From Foliimonas ilicis (lineage in GTDB: Bacteria; Pseudomonadota; Alphaproteobacteria; Rhizobiales; Rhizobiaceae), in assembly GCF_039939195.1 (NCBI RefSeq), contig NZ_JBDUUH010000001.1, positions 744,001 through 808,000 on the forward strand: DNA of 64,000 nt, in the 5' to 3' direction. The position numbers and the translations under genes were made by a program. The notes under the pieces are model-generated. The model did no database searches and was not told where the DNA came from. It was given only the letters and a program-made list of their open reading frames with translations. Positions 57,472 through 64,000 of this stretch are shown piece by piece (the stretch's first letter is position 1; every line of letters starts with the position of its first letter).

Positions 57472-58643
57472 GATTGTTCCAATCCACGCGCCCGCGCTGC
57501 GGAGCGCAGGAAGCCGTTGATGGCCGCGAAAAGCTCCGGCTCGTCGAGCAGGAAGGCGTCGTGGCCGCGGTCGGTTTCGATTTCCACGAAGGAGACGGAA
57601 GCACCGGCAGCATTCAGCGCATGCACGATCCTGCGGCTCTCTTCGGTGGGGAAGAGCCAGTCGCTGGTGAAAGATACGAGGCAGAAGCGCGTCTGCGTTT
57701 TGCCGAATGCGTCGGCCAGTCTGCCGCCATGGTCTGCCGCAAGGTCGAAATAATCCATCGCCCGCGTCATGTAGAGATAGGAATTGGCATCGAAACGGTC
57801 GACGAATGTCATGCCCTGATGGCGCAGATAGGATTCAATCTGGAAATCCGCATCGAAACCGAAAGTCGGCTTGATCCGGTCCTGAAGATTGCGCCCGAAT
57901 TTGCGATGCAGCGCGCTTTCGGAGAGATAGGTCACGTGAGCGGCCATGCGGGCGACCGCGAGGCCCTTTTCGGGCCGCGTGCCTGCTTCCAGATAGGTTC
58001 CGCCGTTCCAGTCGGGATCGGCCATGACGGCCTGTCTGCCGACCTCATGAAACGCGATGTTCTGCGAGGAATGCCGCGCACCGGTTGCGATCGGCAGCGC
58101 CGAGAATACGCGCTCCGGGTAGCTTGCCGCCCATTCCAGAACCTGCATGCCGCCCATCGAGCCGCCAACGACGGCAAATAGCTGATCGATGCCGAAATGA
58201 TCGACCAGCATGGCCTGCGCGCGCACCATGTCGCGAATGGTGATGACTGGAAGGTCGAGCCCATAGGGACGGCCGGTCTGCGGGTTGATGGAGGCGGGGC
58301 CGGTGGAACCCAGACAGCCGCCGATGACATTGGAGCAGATGACGAAGAAGCGATCCGTATCGATGATCTTGCCGGGGCCGATCAGCACGTCCCACCAGCC
58401 GGGCTTGCCGGTGACGGGGTGGATGTTGGCGACGTGCTGGTCGCCGGTCAGCGCATGACAGATCAGCACCGCGTTCGATTTCGCCGCGTTCAATTCGCCA
58501 TAGGTCTGGTATGCGATCTGGAACGGTGAAAGCAGCGTGCCCGCTTCAAGCTTCAGCGGCTTGTCCATACCGAAGCTCAGCACCGGCGAGGCTGGCGCGG
58601 TGGCCTGATCGTTATTGGTTTTGCGAGGGCGCGAAGCCGCCAT
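57468..58643 (-). CDS. metX: Homoserine O-acetyltransferase
   Basis: Enzyme of 391 residues that acetylates homoserine at the entry to methionine synthesis (some MetX are succinyltransferases; not decidable). Alpha/beta hydrolase fold with nucleophile in VGGSMGGMQVLEW (Ser about 158), the Asp in SFTSDWLFP and the His in DRGHDAFLLD. Start at 58643 (MAASRPRKTNND) has AGGA 12 bases before; the frame to 58685 would run into the terminator. Under a SAM-II riboswitch. Confidence 0.95.
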   Translation of the reverse strand: MAASRPRKTNNDQATAPASPVLSFGMDKPLKLEAGTLLSPFQIAYQTYGELNAAKSNAVLICHALTGDQHVANIHPVTGKPGWWDVLIGPGKIIDTDRFFVICSNVIGGCLGSTGPASINPQTGRPYGLDLPVITIRDMVRAQAMLVDHFGIDQLFAVVGGSMGGMQVLEWAASYPERVFSALPIATGARHSSQNIAFHEVGRQAVMADPDWNGGTYLEAGTRPEKGLAVARMAAHVTYLSESALHRKFGRNLQDRIKPTFGFDADFQIESYLRHQGMTFVDRFDANSYLYMTRAMDYFDLAADHGGRLADAFGKTQTRFCLVSFTSDWLFPTEESRRIVHALNAAGASVSFVEIETDRGHDAFLLDEPELFAAINGFLRSAARARGLEQS

Positions 58644-58678
58644 GACAATTGTCCTGCCTTGCGATTTCTGTTTCCGGA

Positions 58679-58713
58679 AAAACAAAAACCGGCATCGCTA
58701 AGCAACGCCGGTT
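58679..58713 (-). terminator. Intrinsic terminator between the SAM-II riboswitch and metX
   Basis: Minus strand CCGGCGTTGC - TTA - GCGATGCCGG, a stem with two G-U pairs, followed by TTTTTGTTTTT. It lies 18 bases downstream of the riboswitch and 36 before the metX start, so the switch may act by premature termination. Confidence 0.85.
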
Positions 58714-58730
58714 ACAGATCGCAAACGGCC

Positions 58731-58782
58731 CTTTAGCGAATTGTTTTACGTGGCTGCAAGCCGACCGGCCAAATCACCACGG
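58731..58782 (-). promoter_or_regulatory. SAM-II riboswitch (metA element) controlling metXW
   Basis: Minus strand reads CGTGGTGATTTGGCC - GGTCGGCTTGCAGCCACG - TAAAACAATTCGCTAAA, the SAM-II consensus almost base for base: CGTGG pairs with CCACG, GGCTTGCAGCC is the conserved core, and the 3' GCTAAA is the pseudoknot strand. SAM-II is known upstream of metA/metX in Rhizobiales and turns the gene off when SAM is plentiful. Confidence 0.95.
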
Positions 58783-58871
58783 ATCCTGCCAAGGCTTTTA
58801 AGGCTGGCGGCCCTTTGCGTCAACGGGAAAGCTTTGATAGAGCAGGCCTCCAACTCTGAAGGAACAAGGTC

Positions 58872-59975
58872 ATGACACAAGCGCAGCGCCCCCAGCCGAA
58901 ACCCGGTGTGATGGACATCGCTGCCTATATGCCGGGAAAGAGCGCCGCGCCGCATGGTGTCTCCAAGGTCCACAAGCTGTCTTCCAACGAAAGTCCGCTC
59001 GGACCTTCGCCCAAGGCTGTCGAGGCCGTTCAGAACCTGGCGGCGAGGCTCGAATACTACCCCGATGGTTCGGCAAGCAAATTGCGCGCGGCTATCGCGC
59101 AGGCGCATGGCCTGAACGCGGATAACATCATCTGCTCGAATGGCTCGGATGAGGTGATAGGGCTGCTTGCGCAGACCTATCTGCAGCCCGGCGATGAGGG
59201 CATTTTCACCGAACACGGTTTTCTGGTCTACAAGATCTACATTCAGGCTGCGGGCGGCGTTCCGGTCGTTGCCAAGGAAACCGATGAGACTGCGGATGTC
59301 GATGCGATCCTCGCAACGGTGAGCGAGCGCACGAAAATCGTCTTCCTCGCAAACCCGAACAATCCGACCGGCACCTATATTCCTTTCAGCGAAGTGCGCA
59401 GGCTGCATGCAGCGCTGCCACCGCATGTGCTTCTGGTGCTCGATGCGGCTTATGCCGAATATGTGCGCCGCAATGATTATGAGTCCGGTATCGAACTGGT
59501 CTCGTCATCGCAGAATGTCGTGATGACGCGGACTTTCTCGAAGATTTACGGGCTTGGCGGCGCGCGCGTCGGCTGGGCTTATGCGCCCGCGCATATCATC
59601 GATGCGCTGAACCGCATGCGCGGCCCCTTCAACGTGAATGCAGCGGCAATCGCGGCTGGCGTTGCGGCGGTCGAAGATCGCGCGCATTTCGAAGCGGCAG
59701 TTACTCATAATGAAAAATGGCTCGGCTGGCTCTCGCAGGAGCTTGGCGCGCTTGGGCTTCGGCTGACGCCGAGCGTTGGGAACTTCCTGCTGATCCATTT
59801 CCCGGAAAATGAGAAGCATTCTGCGGCGAAGGCGGACGATTATCTGTCTGCGCGAGGCTATATTCTGCGCCGGGTGACCGCATACGGTTTCCCGAACGCG
59901 CTTCGCATGACCGTTGGCACCGAAGAAGCAAATCGCGGTGTCGTCTCAGCCCTCGCAGAATTCCTGAAAAGCTAG
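58872..59975 (+). CDS. hisC: Histidinol-phosphate aminotransferase
   Basis: PLP enzyme of 367 residues. Conserved parts: KLSSNESPLGPSP (about 36-48), SNGSDEVIGLLAQTY, NPNNPTGTYI, LVLDAAYAEYV and the PLP lysine in TFSKIYGLGGARVGWA (Lys about 224); the final RMTVGTEEANR carries the Arg for the carboxylate. In many alphaproteobacteria this copy also transaminates phenylpyruvate, consistent with being next to tyrC. AGGAACAAGGTC precedes the ATG. Confidence 0.93.
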   Translation: MTQAQRPQPKPGVMDIAAYMPGKSAAPHGVSKVHKLSSNESPLGPSPKAVEAVQNLAARLEYYPDGSASKLRAAIAQAHGLNADNIICSNGSDEVIGLLAQTYLQPGDEGIFTEHGFLVYKIYIQAAGGVPVVAKETDETADVDAILATVSERTKIVFLANPNNPTGTYIPFSEVRRLHAALPPHVLLVLDAAYAEYVRRNDYESGIELVSSSQNVVMTRTFSKIYGLGGARVGWAYAPAHIIDALNRMRGPFNVNAAAIAAGVAAVEDRAHFEAAVTHNEKWLGWLSQELGALGLRLTPSVGNFLLIHFPENEKHSAAKADDYLSARGYILRRVTAYGFPNALRMTVGTEEANRGVVSALAEFLKS

Positions 59976-59980
59976 ATCAC

Positions 59981-60916
59981 ATGTCCGAACCACTCTTCAA
60001 CAAGATAGCCCTGATCGGCATAGGGCTCATCGGCTCGTCGCTTGCGCGCGTCATTCGTCGCGAAAATCTGGCGGGTCACATCGCAATTTCCACCCGCAGC
60101 GCAGAAACGCTTGGGCGGGCGGAAGAACTCCGCTTGGGCGATTCCTATTCGCAGGATGCGAAAGAAGCCGTCCGCGATGCCGATCTGATCATCGTTTCGG
60201 TTCCGGTGGGTGCTTCCGGCGCGGTTGCTGCAGAAATCGCACCGGCGCTCAAGCCGGGCGCGATCGTCACCGATGTCGGCTCCACCAAGGCGTCCGTCAT
60301 CGCGCAGATGACGCCGCATATCCCGCAAGGCGTGCACTTTATCGCCGGGCACCCGCTGGCGGGCACGGAAAAATCCGGCCCCGATGCAGGCTTTGCCGAA
60401 TTGTTCGAAAACCGCTGGTGCATTCTGACGCCCGAGCCGGATGCAGATGCGGATGCCATCGAGCGTCTGTCGGAATTCTGGCGGCGCTGCGGCTCCAACA
60501 TCGACACGATGGACCCGGCGCATCACGACATGGTGCTGGCCATCGTTTCGCATCTTCCGCACATCATCGCCTACAATATCGTCGGCACGGCGGATGATCT
60601 GGAAGCCGTGACCAAGTCCGAGGTGATCAAATATTCAGCCTCGGGCTTTCGCGATTTCACACGTCTGGCCGCGTCCGACCCGACCATGTGGCGCGACGTA
60701 TGCCTGCATAACAAGGATGCGATCCTCGAAATGCTGGCGCGGTTTTCGGAGGATCTGGCCTCGCTTCAGCGTGCGATTCGATGGGGCGACGGGGACAAGC
60801 TGTTCGAGATATTCACCAGAACCCGCACGATCCGCCGTTCGATCATCGAGGCCGGTCAGGAAACCGATGCGCCGGACTTTGGCCGTCAGGCGCTGTCGCA
60901 TCCCGAAAAAGGCTGA
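59981..60916 (+). CDS. tyrC: Prephenate/cyclohexadienyl dehydrogenase
   Basis: NAD-dependent enzyme of 311 residues in tyrosine synthesis. Rossmann motif IALIGIGLIGSSLARVI (about 8-24), TDVGSTKASVIAQM, the catalytic His in FIAGHPLAGTEKSGPDAG and HHDMVLAIVSHLPH (His about 190), R in FRDFTRLAASDP. Family length is normal. Six bases after hisC, so co-transcribed. Confidence 0.93.
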   Translation: MSEPLFNKIALIGIGLIGSSLARVIRRENLAGHIAISTRSAETLGRAEELRLGDSYSQDAKEAVRDADLIIVSVPVGASGAVAAEIAPALKPGAIVTDVGSTKASVIAQMTPHIPQGVHFIAGHPLAGTEKSGPDAGFAELFENRWCILTPEPDADADAIERLSEFWRRCGSNIDTMDPAHHDMVLAIVSHLPHIIAYNIVGTADDLEAVTKSEVIKYSASGFRDFTRLAASDPTMWRDVCLHNKDAILEMLARFSEDLASLQRAIRWGDGDKLFEIFTRTRTIRRSIIEAGQETDAPDFGRQALSHPEKG

Positions 60917-60924
60917 TCTTTTTC

Positions 60925-60969
60925 GCATGTCGTTTTCCCGAAACCGGTTCCCACTTTCGGGCAACATGC
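60925..60969. repeat. Hairpin repeat between tyrC and a DUF2125 gene
   Basis: GCATGTCGTTTTCCCGAAA and TTTCGGGCAACATGC are the two halves of a long imperfect hairpin around CCGGTTCCCAC. I recall this GCATGTCG-TTT-CCCGAAA type as a frequent intergenic hairpin of rhizobial genomes; frequency was not checked. A weak relative lies at 5489-5522. It separates two convergent genes. Confidence 0.7.
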
Positions 60970-61962
60970 TTATGGCTGAACCGGCGGGATCGATCCCAGC
61001 GAGATAAAGCCGATGGAGGCCTGCCCCTTGACGATCGTCAGGGGGATCGATGGCGCGTTGCCTAGAAAGCCCAGCGCCGAGGATGCGTTTCTGATCTGGC
61101 GTCTATATTCGGGCAGAATATCTCCAATCACGCTTGCTATGCCTTTCGGGTCGCGAATCGCGATGTTCAGGCTGGCGTCGATCAACCCATCCTGATCGAT
61201 TGAAAACGGTCCGCTCAGCGCCAGCCCGGTTTCCGGGCCGGTGGTCAGCGTCAATGTGCGGATGGTGCCGGACTGGCCTCGCATGCTGCGTACATCCTGC
61301 AGCAGAAGCTGCGCGCCATTGGTGAGGGTCACGTCGCTCTCGCTGGAAAGCGGCGGCAGAGCGCGTCCTTCGACCAGGCTGGGATCGAGCGCGAGGTTCA
61401 CGAAGTTTCCGGCAAGGTCGAGATCGGCGGCGTTCGGGCGCATATGCCACTCGAAGGTTTCCGCGGTCAGAATGCGCTTTTCGCCACCCGGCTCCGTTGC
61501 CGTAAGTTCCTGCCCCTCGACCGAAATTCTTTGCGGCAAAGGCTGGGCCAGCCTCATGCTGGAGCGCAGATTCTTCCAGTTCAATTCAAGCGGCGGCGCT
61601 TGCGGCAGATCGATCCTGGCAGGCCCGTCAAGCTCTGCAATCAGGCGCATCGGGTCGTAAATCTGGCCGGCGGAGCGGAAATTTCCCGCCGATGCCATGA
61701 TGCCGTTATTGGCGTCTTCGAAAGAAACCTGCTCGCAGAATATGCCGATGCGAAACGGATAGCCGCGCGCTGTCGAATTGGTGCATTCGGCTTTCACGCC
61801 GTCATGATTGAGCGATGCGATCACTGCGCGGGAGGTTGTTTCCAGCCGGTCGGCCAGATAGAACCAGACCCCGGAATAGCCGACTGCGAGCAGGGCTGCG
61901 AAGACACCCAGAAACAGAATTCGGCGGCTGTAGCTTTTCGCAGGACGGTCTTCAAAGGTCAT
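60970..61962 (-). CDS. DUF2125 membrane-anchored periplasmic protein
   Basis: Protein of 330 residues. One N-terminal membrane segment (about 14-33; ILFLGVFAALLAVGYSGVWFYL) and a large periplasmic beta-rich domain typical of DUF2125: RTTSRAVIA-like start, YPFRIGIFCEQVSF, LIAELDGPARIDLP and LTLTTGPETGLALSG, ending with PPVQP. No catalytic residues known. Convergent with tyrC. AAAGACC precedes the ATG. Confidence 0.83.
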   Translation of the reverse strand: MTFEDRPAKSYSRRILFLGVFAALLAVGYSGVWFYLADRLETTSRAVIASLNHDGVKAECTNSTARGYPFRIGIFCEQVSFEDANNGIMASAGNFRSAGQIYDPMRLIAELDGPARIDLPQAPPLELNWKNLRSSMRLAQPLPQRISVEGQELTATEPGGEKRILTAETFEWHMRPNAADLDLAGNFVNLALDPSLVEGRALPPLSSESDVTLTNGAQLLLQDVRSMRGQSGTIRTLTLTTGPETGLALSGPFSIDQDGLIDASLNIAIRDPKGIASVIGDILPEYRRQIRNASSALGFLGNAPSIPLTIVKGQASIGFISLGSIPPVQP

Positions 61963-62021
61963 CAGGCGGCTTTCGAACTTGGTCGCGGCCCGTGTGCCGC
62001 AAATTTTGTCTGGCGTTGGAT

Positions 62022-62540
62022 ATGGGCGATTTTTGGGTTTTTGGCTATGGCTCGCTGATCTGGCGTCCGGGTTTCGCGCATGTCGAGACGCGCCGCGCCC
62101 GTTTGCATGGCTTTCGTCGATCTTTATGCGTGAAGTCCGTCGTTCATCGCGGCACGCCGCAAAGGCCGGGGCTTGTGCTTGGGCTGGATCGTGGCGGCTC
62201 CTGCGTCGGTCTGGCGTTTCGGGTGCCGGGCGATTTGCATGACGAGGTGATTGCCTATCTGCGCGCGCGCGAACTCGTCACCAATGTCTATCTGGAACGA
62301 ACGCTGCCTGTGCGGCTCGATGGGGGCGGGATCGTGCATGCGGTCGCCTATGTGGTGGATCGCCGCCACGACCAGTATGCGGGCGGCCTCGACGATCTGG
62401 ACGCCGCCTCCATCGTGCAGGGCGCCAAGGGGCAATCCGGCGCGAATGAGGATTATGTGCTCAATACGATCGAGCATCTTCAGGCGCTCGGCATTCGTGA
62501 CCATTGGCTGGAACGCGTCGCCAGCCGCATCAAGGTTTAG
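62022..62540 (+). CDS. Gamma-glutamylcyclotransferase (ChaC family)
   Basis: Protein of 172 residues. The opening MGDFWVFGYGSLIWRPGF carries the YGSL nucleotide-like loop, RARELVTNVYLE carries the catalytic Glu (about 84), and GANEDYVLNTIEHLQALGI is the ChaC end motif. ChaC enzymes release 5-oxoproline from glutathione. Start at 62022 is the Met before the family motif; upstream frame overlaps the DUF2125 promoter region. Convergent with plsC, 4-base overlap. Confidence 0.9.
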   Translation: MGDFWVFGYGSLIWRPGFAHVETRRARLHGFRRSLCVKSVVHRGTPQRPGLVLGLDRGGSCVGLAFRVPGDLHDEVIAYLRARELVTNVYLERTLPVRLDGGGIVHAVAYVVDRRHDQYAGGLDDLDAASIVQGAKGQSGANEDYVLNTIEHLQALGIRDHWLERVASRIKV

Positions 62541-63319
62541 AGCTCGCCCAGTTCCTGCAAGCGCTTGATCGCTGTTGGCGGCATTAGCGGCGGGTTCTCC
62601 GAGCGTGCGGCTTCGATCAGCAATGCGTCGCAAGCGGCCTCTGTTTCCGAGATTAGCCTGCGCATGAATTCTTCTTTTTCCAGACCGGCTTCGATGGGTG
62701 GCAGGAAGCGCGCCTTGATCGTTCCGGGATAGCGCAGGAATTTGCGGCGAGGCCAGTAAAGCCCGGCGACATGGGCCACCGGAACAACGGGCATTCCCAA
62801 TTGGGTATAAAGCTCGACGATGCCCCATTTGTAGGCTGGCTCTGCACCCGGCGGGCGGCGCGTGCCTTCAGGATAGATGATGAGTTGGCGGTCGTTGGCC
62901 ATTTCGCGCTTGGTCGCGATGGTTACGGCTTTCAGCGCCTTTGAGCGGCTGCCGCGATTGACCGGGATCATGCGCATTTTCATGATGTACCAGCCGAAAA
63001 ACGGAATCCATGTCAGCTCGCGCTTCAAAATGTAGAGCGGGTCGCGCAGATACGGGAAAAACGCCATCGTATCCCAGAAGGACTGGTGCTTCGGAGCCAG
63101 TATGAACGAGCCTTCGGGCAGGTTTTCCTGTCCGGTGATCTCGCTTTTCGTACCTGCGATCTTTTCCTGAAACCAAAGGCTGGTTTTCGACCAGAATTTC
63201 GGGACGAACCATGCGCGATGGCGTGGCGACAGAAAATAATAGGGCGTGAACACGATCATCAGAACGATCAAATTCAGATAGAAAACGATGTTGAACGCCA
63301 CCGAGCGGAGTTGGAGCAT
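62537..63319 (-). CDS. plsC: 1-acyl-sn-glycerol-3-phosphate acyltransferase (PlsC family)
   Basis: Membrane enzyme of 260 residues that makes phosphatidic acid. N-terminal membrane segment (about 8-29), motif I LAPKHQSFWDTMAFF (H-x4-D), motif II RDPLYILKRELTWIPFFGWYIMKMRMIPVNR, motif III IYPEGTRRPPGA and motif IV IPV-VAHVAGLYW. Coupled convergent end with the ChaC-like gene. ACGATG... start ATG at 63319. Confidence 0.91.
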   Translation of the reverse strand: MLQLRSVAFNIVFYLNLIVLMIVFTPYYFLSPRHRAWFVPKFWSKTSLWFQEKIAGTKSEITGQENLPEGSFILAPKHQSFWDTMAFFPYLRDPLYILKRELTWIPFFGWYIMKMRMIPVNRGSRSKALKAVTIATKREMANDRQLIIYPEGTRRPPGAEPAYKWGIVELYTQLGMPVVPVAHVAGLYWPRRKFLRYPGTIKARFLPPIEAGLEKEEFMRRLISETEAACDALLIEAARSENPPLMPPTAIKRLQELGEL

Positions 63320-63403
63320 GAAAAAATGCCTGATTGTGATGCTTCAGCGTTCGTGACACCGCAGCCGCCGATGTTCAAGCCCAAGCTTGGGATTTTACGG
63401 TGA

Positions 63404-64000
63404 TCAGCCGTTCGTTGGCGAGCCTGCGATGACCAATCCATCGGAGGTTCCGCGAACCGGAATGTACCCGCGCACAAGAGCACCGAGGAATTTCAAATAT
63501 TCGGTGAAGATAACGCGAATCGCCGCCGGTTTGGTCATCCAGTTGCCGTTGTCGAGCTTTGTGTTGACGACCGGGTAAGGGCGCAGTTCCGCATTGCCGA
63601 CGAAGCGGCCCATTTCCAGAAGGCTGCGCGGCATGTGGTAATTGTTGGTCACGATCAGCACGCTGCCATAGGCGTGGTCGGTCACCCATTTTGCGCTTTC
63701 TTCGGCATTGCCGATCGTATCGAGCGCGGCATGGTCGATGTCGACGCAGCAGGAAAACAGATCCTTGTCGCCGCCCGTCGCGGCGCGGATGGAGCTTCTG
63801 CCTGCAGAAGGATGAACGCCGCTGATGAGCAGACGCTTGCCTTTGCCGGATTTGAGGAGATCAAGCCCCGCATCGAGCCGCGATTGCCCGCCGGTAAGCA
63901 CGATGATGGCGTCCGAACTTTGCGGATTGTCAGGCGTCGTAAGCTTGCTGACATGGTTTGCGAACCAGCCGAACCCACCGGCGAAAAGAAGCACGCCGGC
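63404..64000 (-). CDS. YdcF-family (DUF218) protein, 5' end outside the window
   Basis: Partial gene; the frame stays open to the window edge and the first Met-like codon visible is a GTG at 63994. Residues after a hydrophobic stretch (LLFAGGFGWFANHVSKL) show the DUF218 pattern: DAIIVLTGGQSRLDAGLDLL, RLLISGVHPSAG, TIGNAEESAKWV and VLIVTNNYHMPRSLLEMGRF, with YPV at the end. Family members are envelope proteins (ElyC/SanA types); N-terminal membrane segments are probably outside the window. Convergent to nothing; plsC is downstream on the same strand. Confidence 0.8.
   Translation of the reverse strand, partial: AGVLLFAGGFGWFANHVSKLTTPDNPQSSDAIIVLTGGQSRLDAGLDLLKSGKGKRLLISGVHPSAGRSSIRAATGGDKDLFSCCVDIDHAALDTIGNAEESAKWVTDHAYGSVLIVTNNYHMPRSLLEMGRFVGNAELRPYPVVNTKLDNGNWMTKPAAIRVIFTEYLKFLGALVRGYIPVRGTSDGLVIAGSPTNG

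Noticed and set aside
1..64000. CRISPR arrays, insertion sequences, integrases other than XerD
   Set aside because: No regularly spaced short repeats and no transposase-like frame were found; the repeats present are palindromic intergenic elements.

Overview
The window looks like chromosomal DNA of an alphaproteobacterium in the order Rhizobiales, most likely Brucellaceae of the Ochrobactrum type. Supporting signs are the EcfG/NepR/PhyR general stress response, a SAM-II riboswitch in front of metX, the aerobic cobaltochelatase pair cobS-cobT, the accA/xerD/aroK/aroB gene order, HWE-type histidine kinases and RIME/Bru-RS-like palindromic repeats. The genus call is inference from gene content and style; no database was searched.

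Layout. 1-5.1 kb holds an archaic (Csu-like) chaperone-usher fimbrial operon on the minus strand (SCPU subunit, chaperone, usher, two-domain tip subunit) preceded by an AT-rich control region with two palindromes. 5.9-12.2 kb is the phosphate operon pstS-pstC-pstA-pstB-phoU-phoB behind a three-unit Pho box; phoR is not here. 12.3-17.1 kb is a sugar locus: a ROK repressor divergent from xylFHG (probable D-xylose ABC transporter). 17.2-18.8 kb is a CHASE-domain histidine kinase.

19.1-34 kb is a general stress response (GSR) island. phyR, nepR and ecfG sit together with a PAS/HWE kinase, a FATGUY-like single-domain response regulator and many small membrane or envelope proteins (DUF1328, DUF883-like, holin-like, PRC-barrel, YeaQ, YidB) plus a lipid kinase and an AI-2E-type exporter. 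I read seven exact GGAAC-N16-CGTT promoters, one with an N17 spacer and three one-mismatch versions, each just upstream of a gene, including two divergent pairs. A 56-codon membrane protein gene with a TTG start lies here. A quinone/glyoxalase-type operon (mhqO-like, mhqD-like, GNAT) is embedded.

34.4-64 kb is mostly core: tRNA-Arg(CCU), an M20 amidohydrolase, a penicillin-binding D,D-carboxypeptidase, a CobW-family GTPase with a His-rich loop, TusA-like protein, L,D-transpeptidase, accA, xerD with a small upstream gene, aroK-aroB-CorC-like, bolA, a J-domain protein, cobST, a phytase-esterase-like protein, a spermidine-synthase-like protein, a queuosine-precursor transporter with a probable preQ1-I riboswitch whose pseudoknot would pair with the start codon, rpmB, gloB, an orphan Imm63-like immunity gene, metXW under a SAM-II riboswitch plus terminator, hisC-tyrC, a ChaC-type gamma-glutamylcyclotransferase, plsC and a YdcF-family gene cut by the window edge.

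Palindromic repeats fill three gaps between convergent genes (12.2, 38.2 and 50.3 kb) and one gap between co-oriented genes (49.0 kb). The 38.2 and 50.3 kb copies are the same element; they differ from each other mainly at paired positions, so both keep their long stem, and both begin at the last base of the preceding stop codon.
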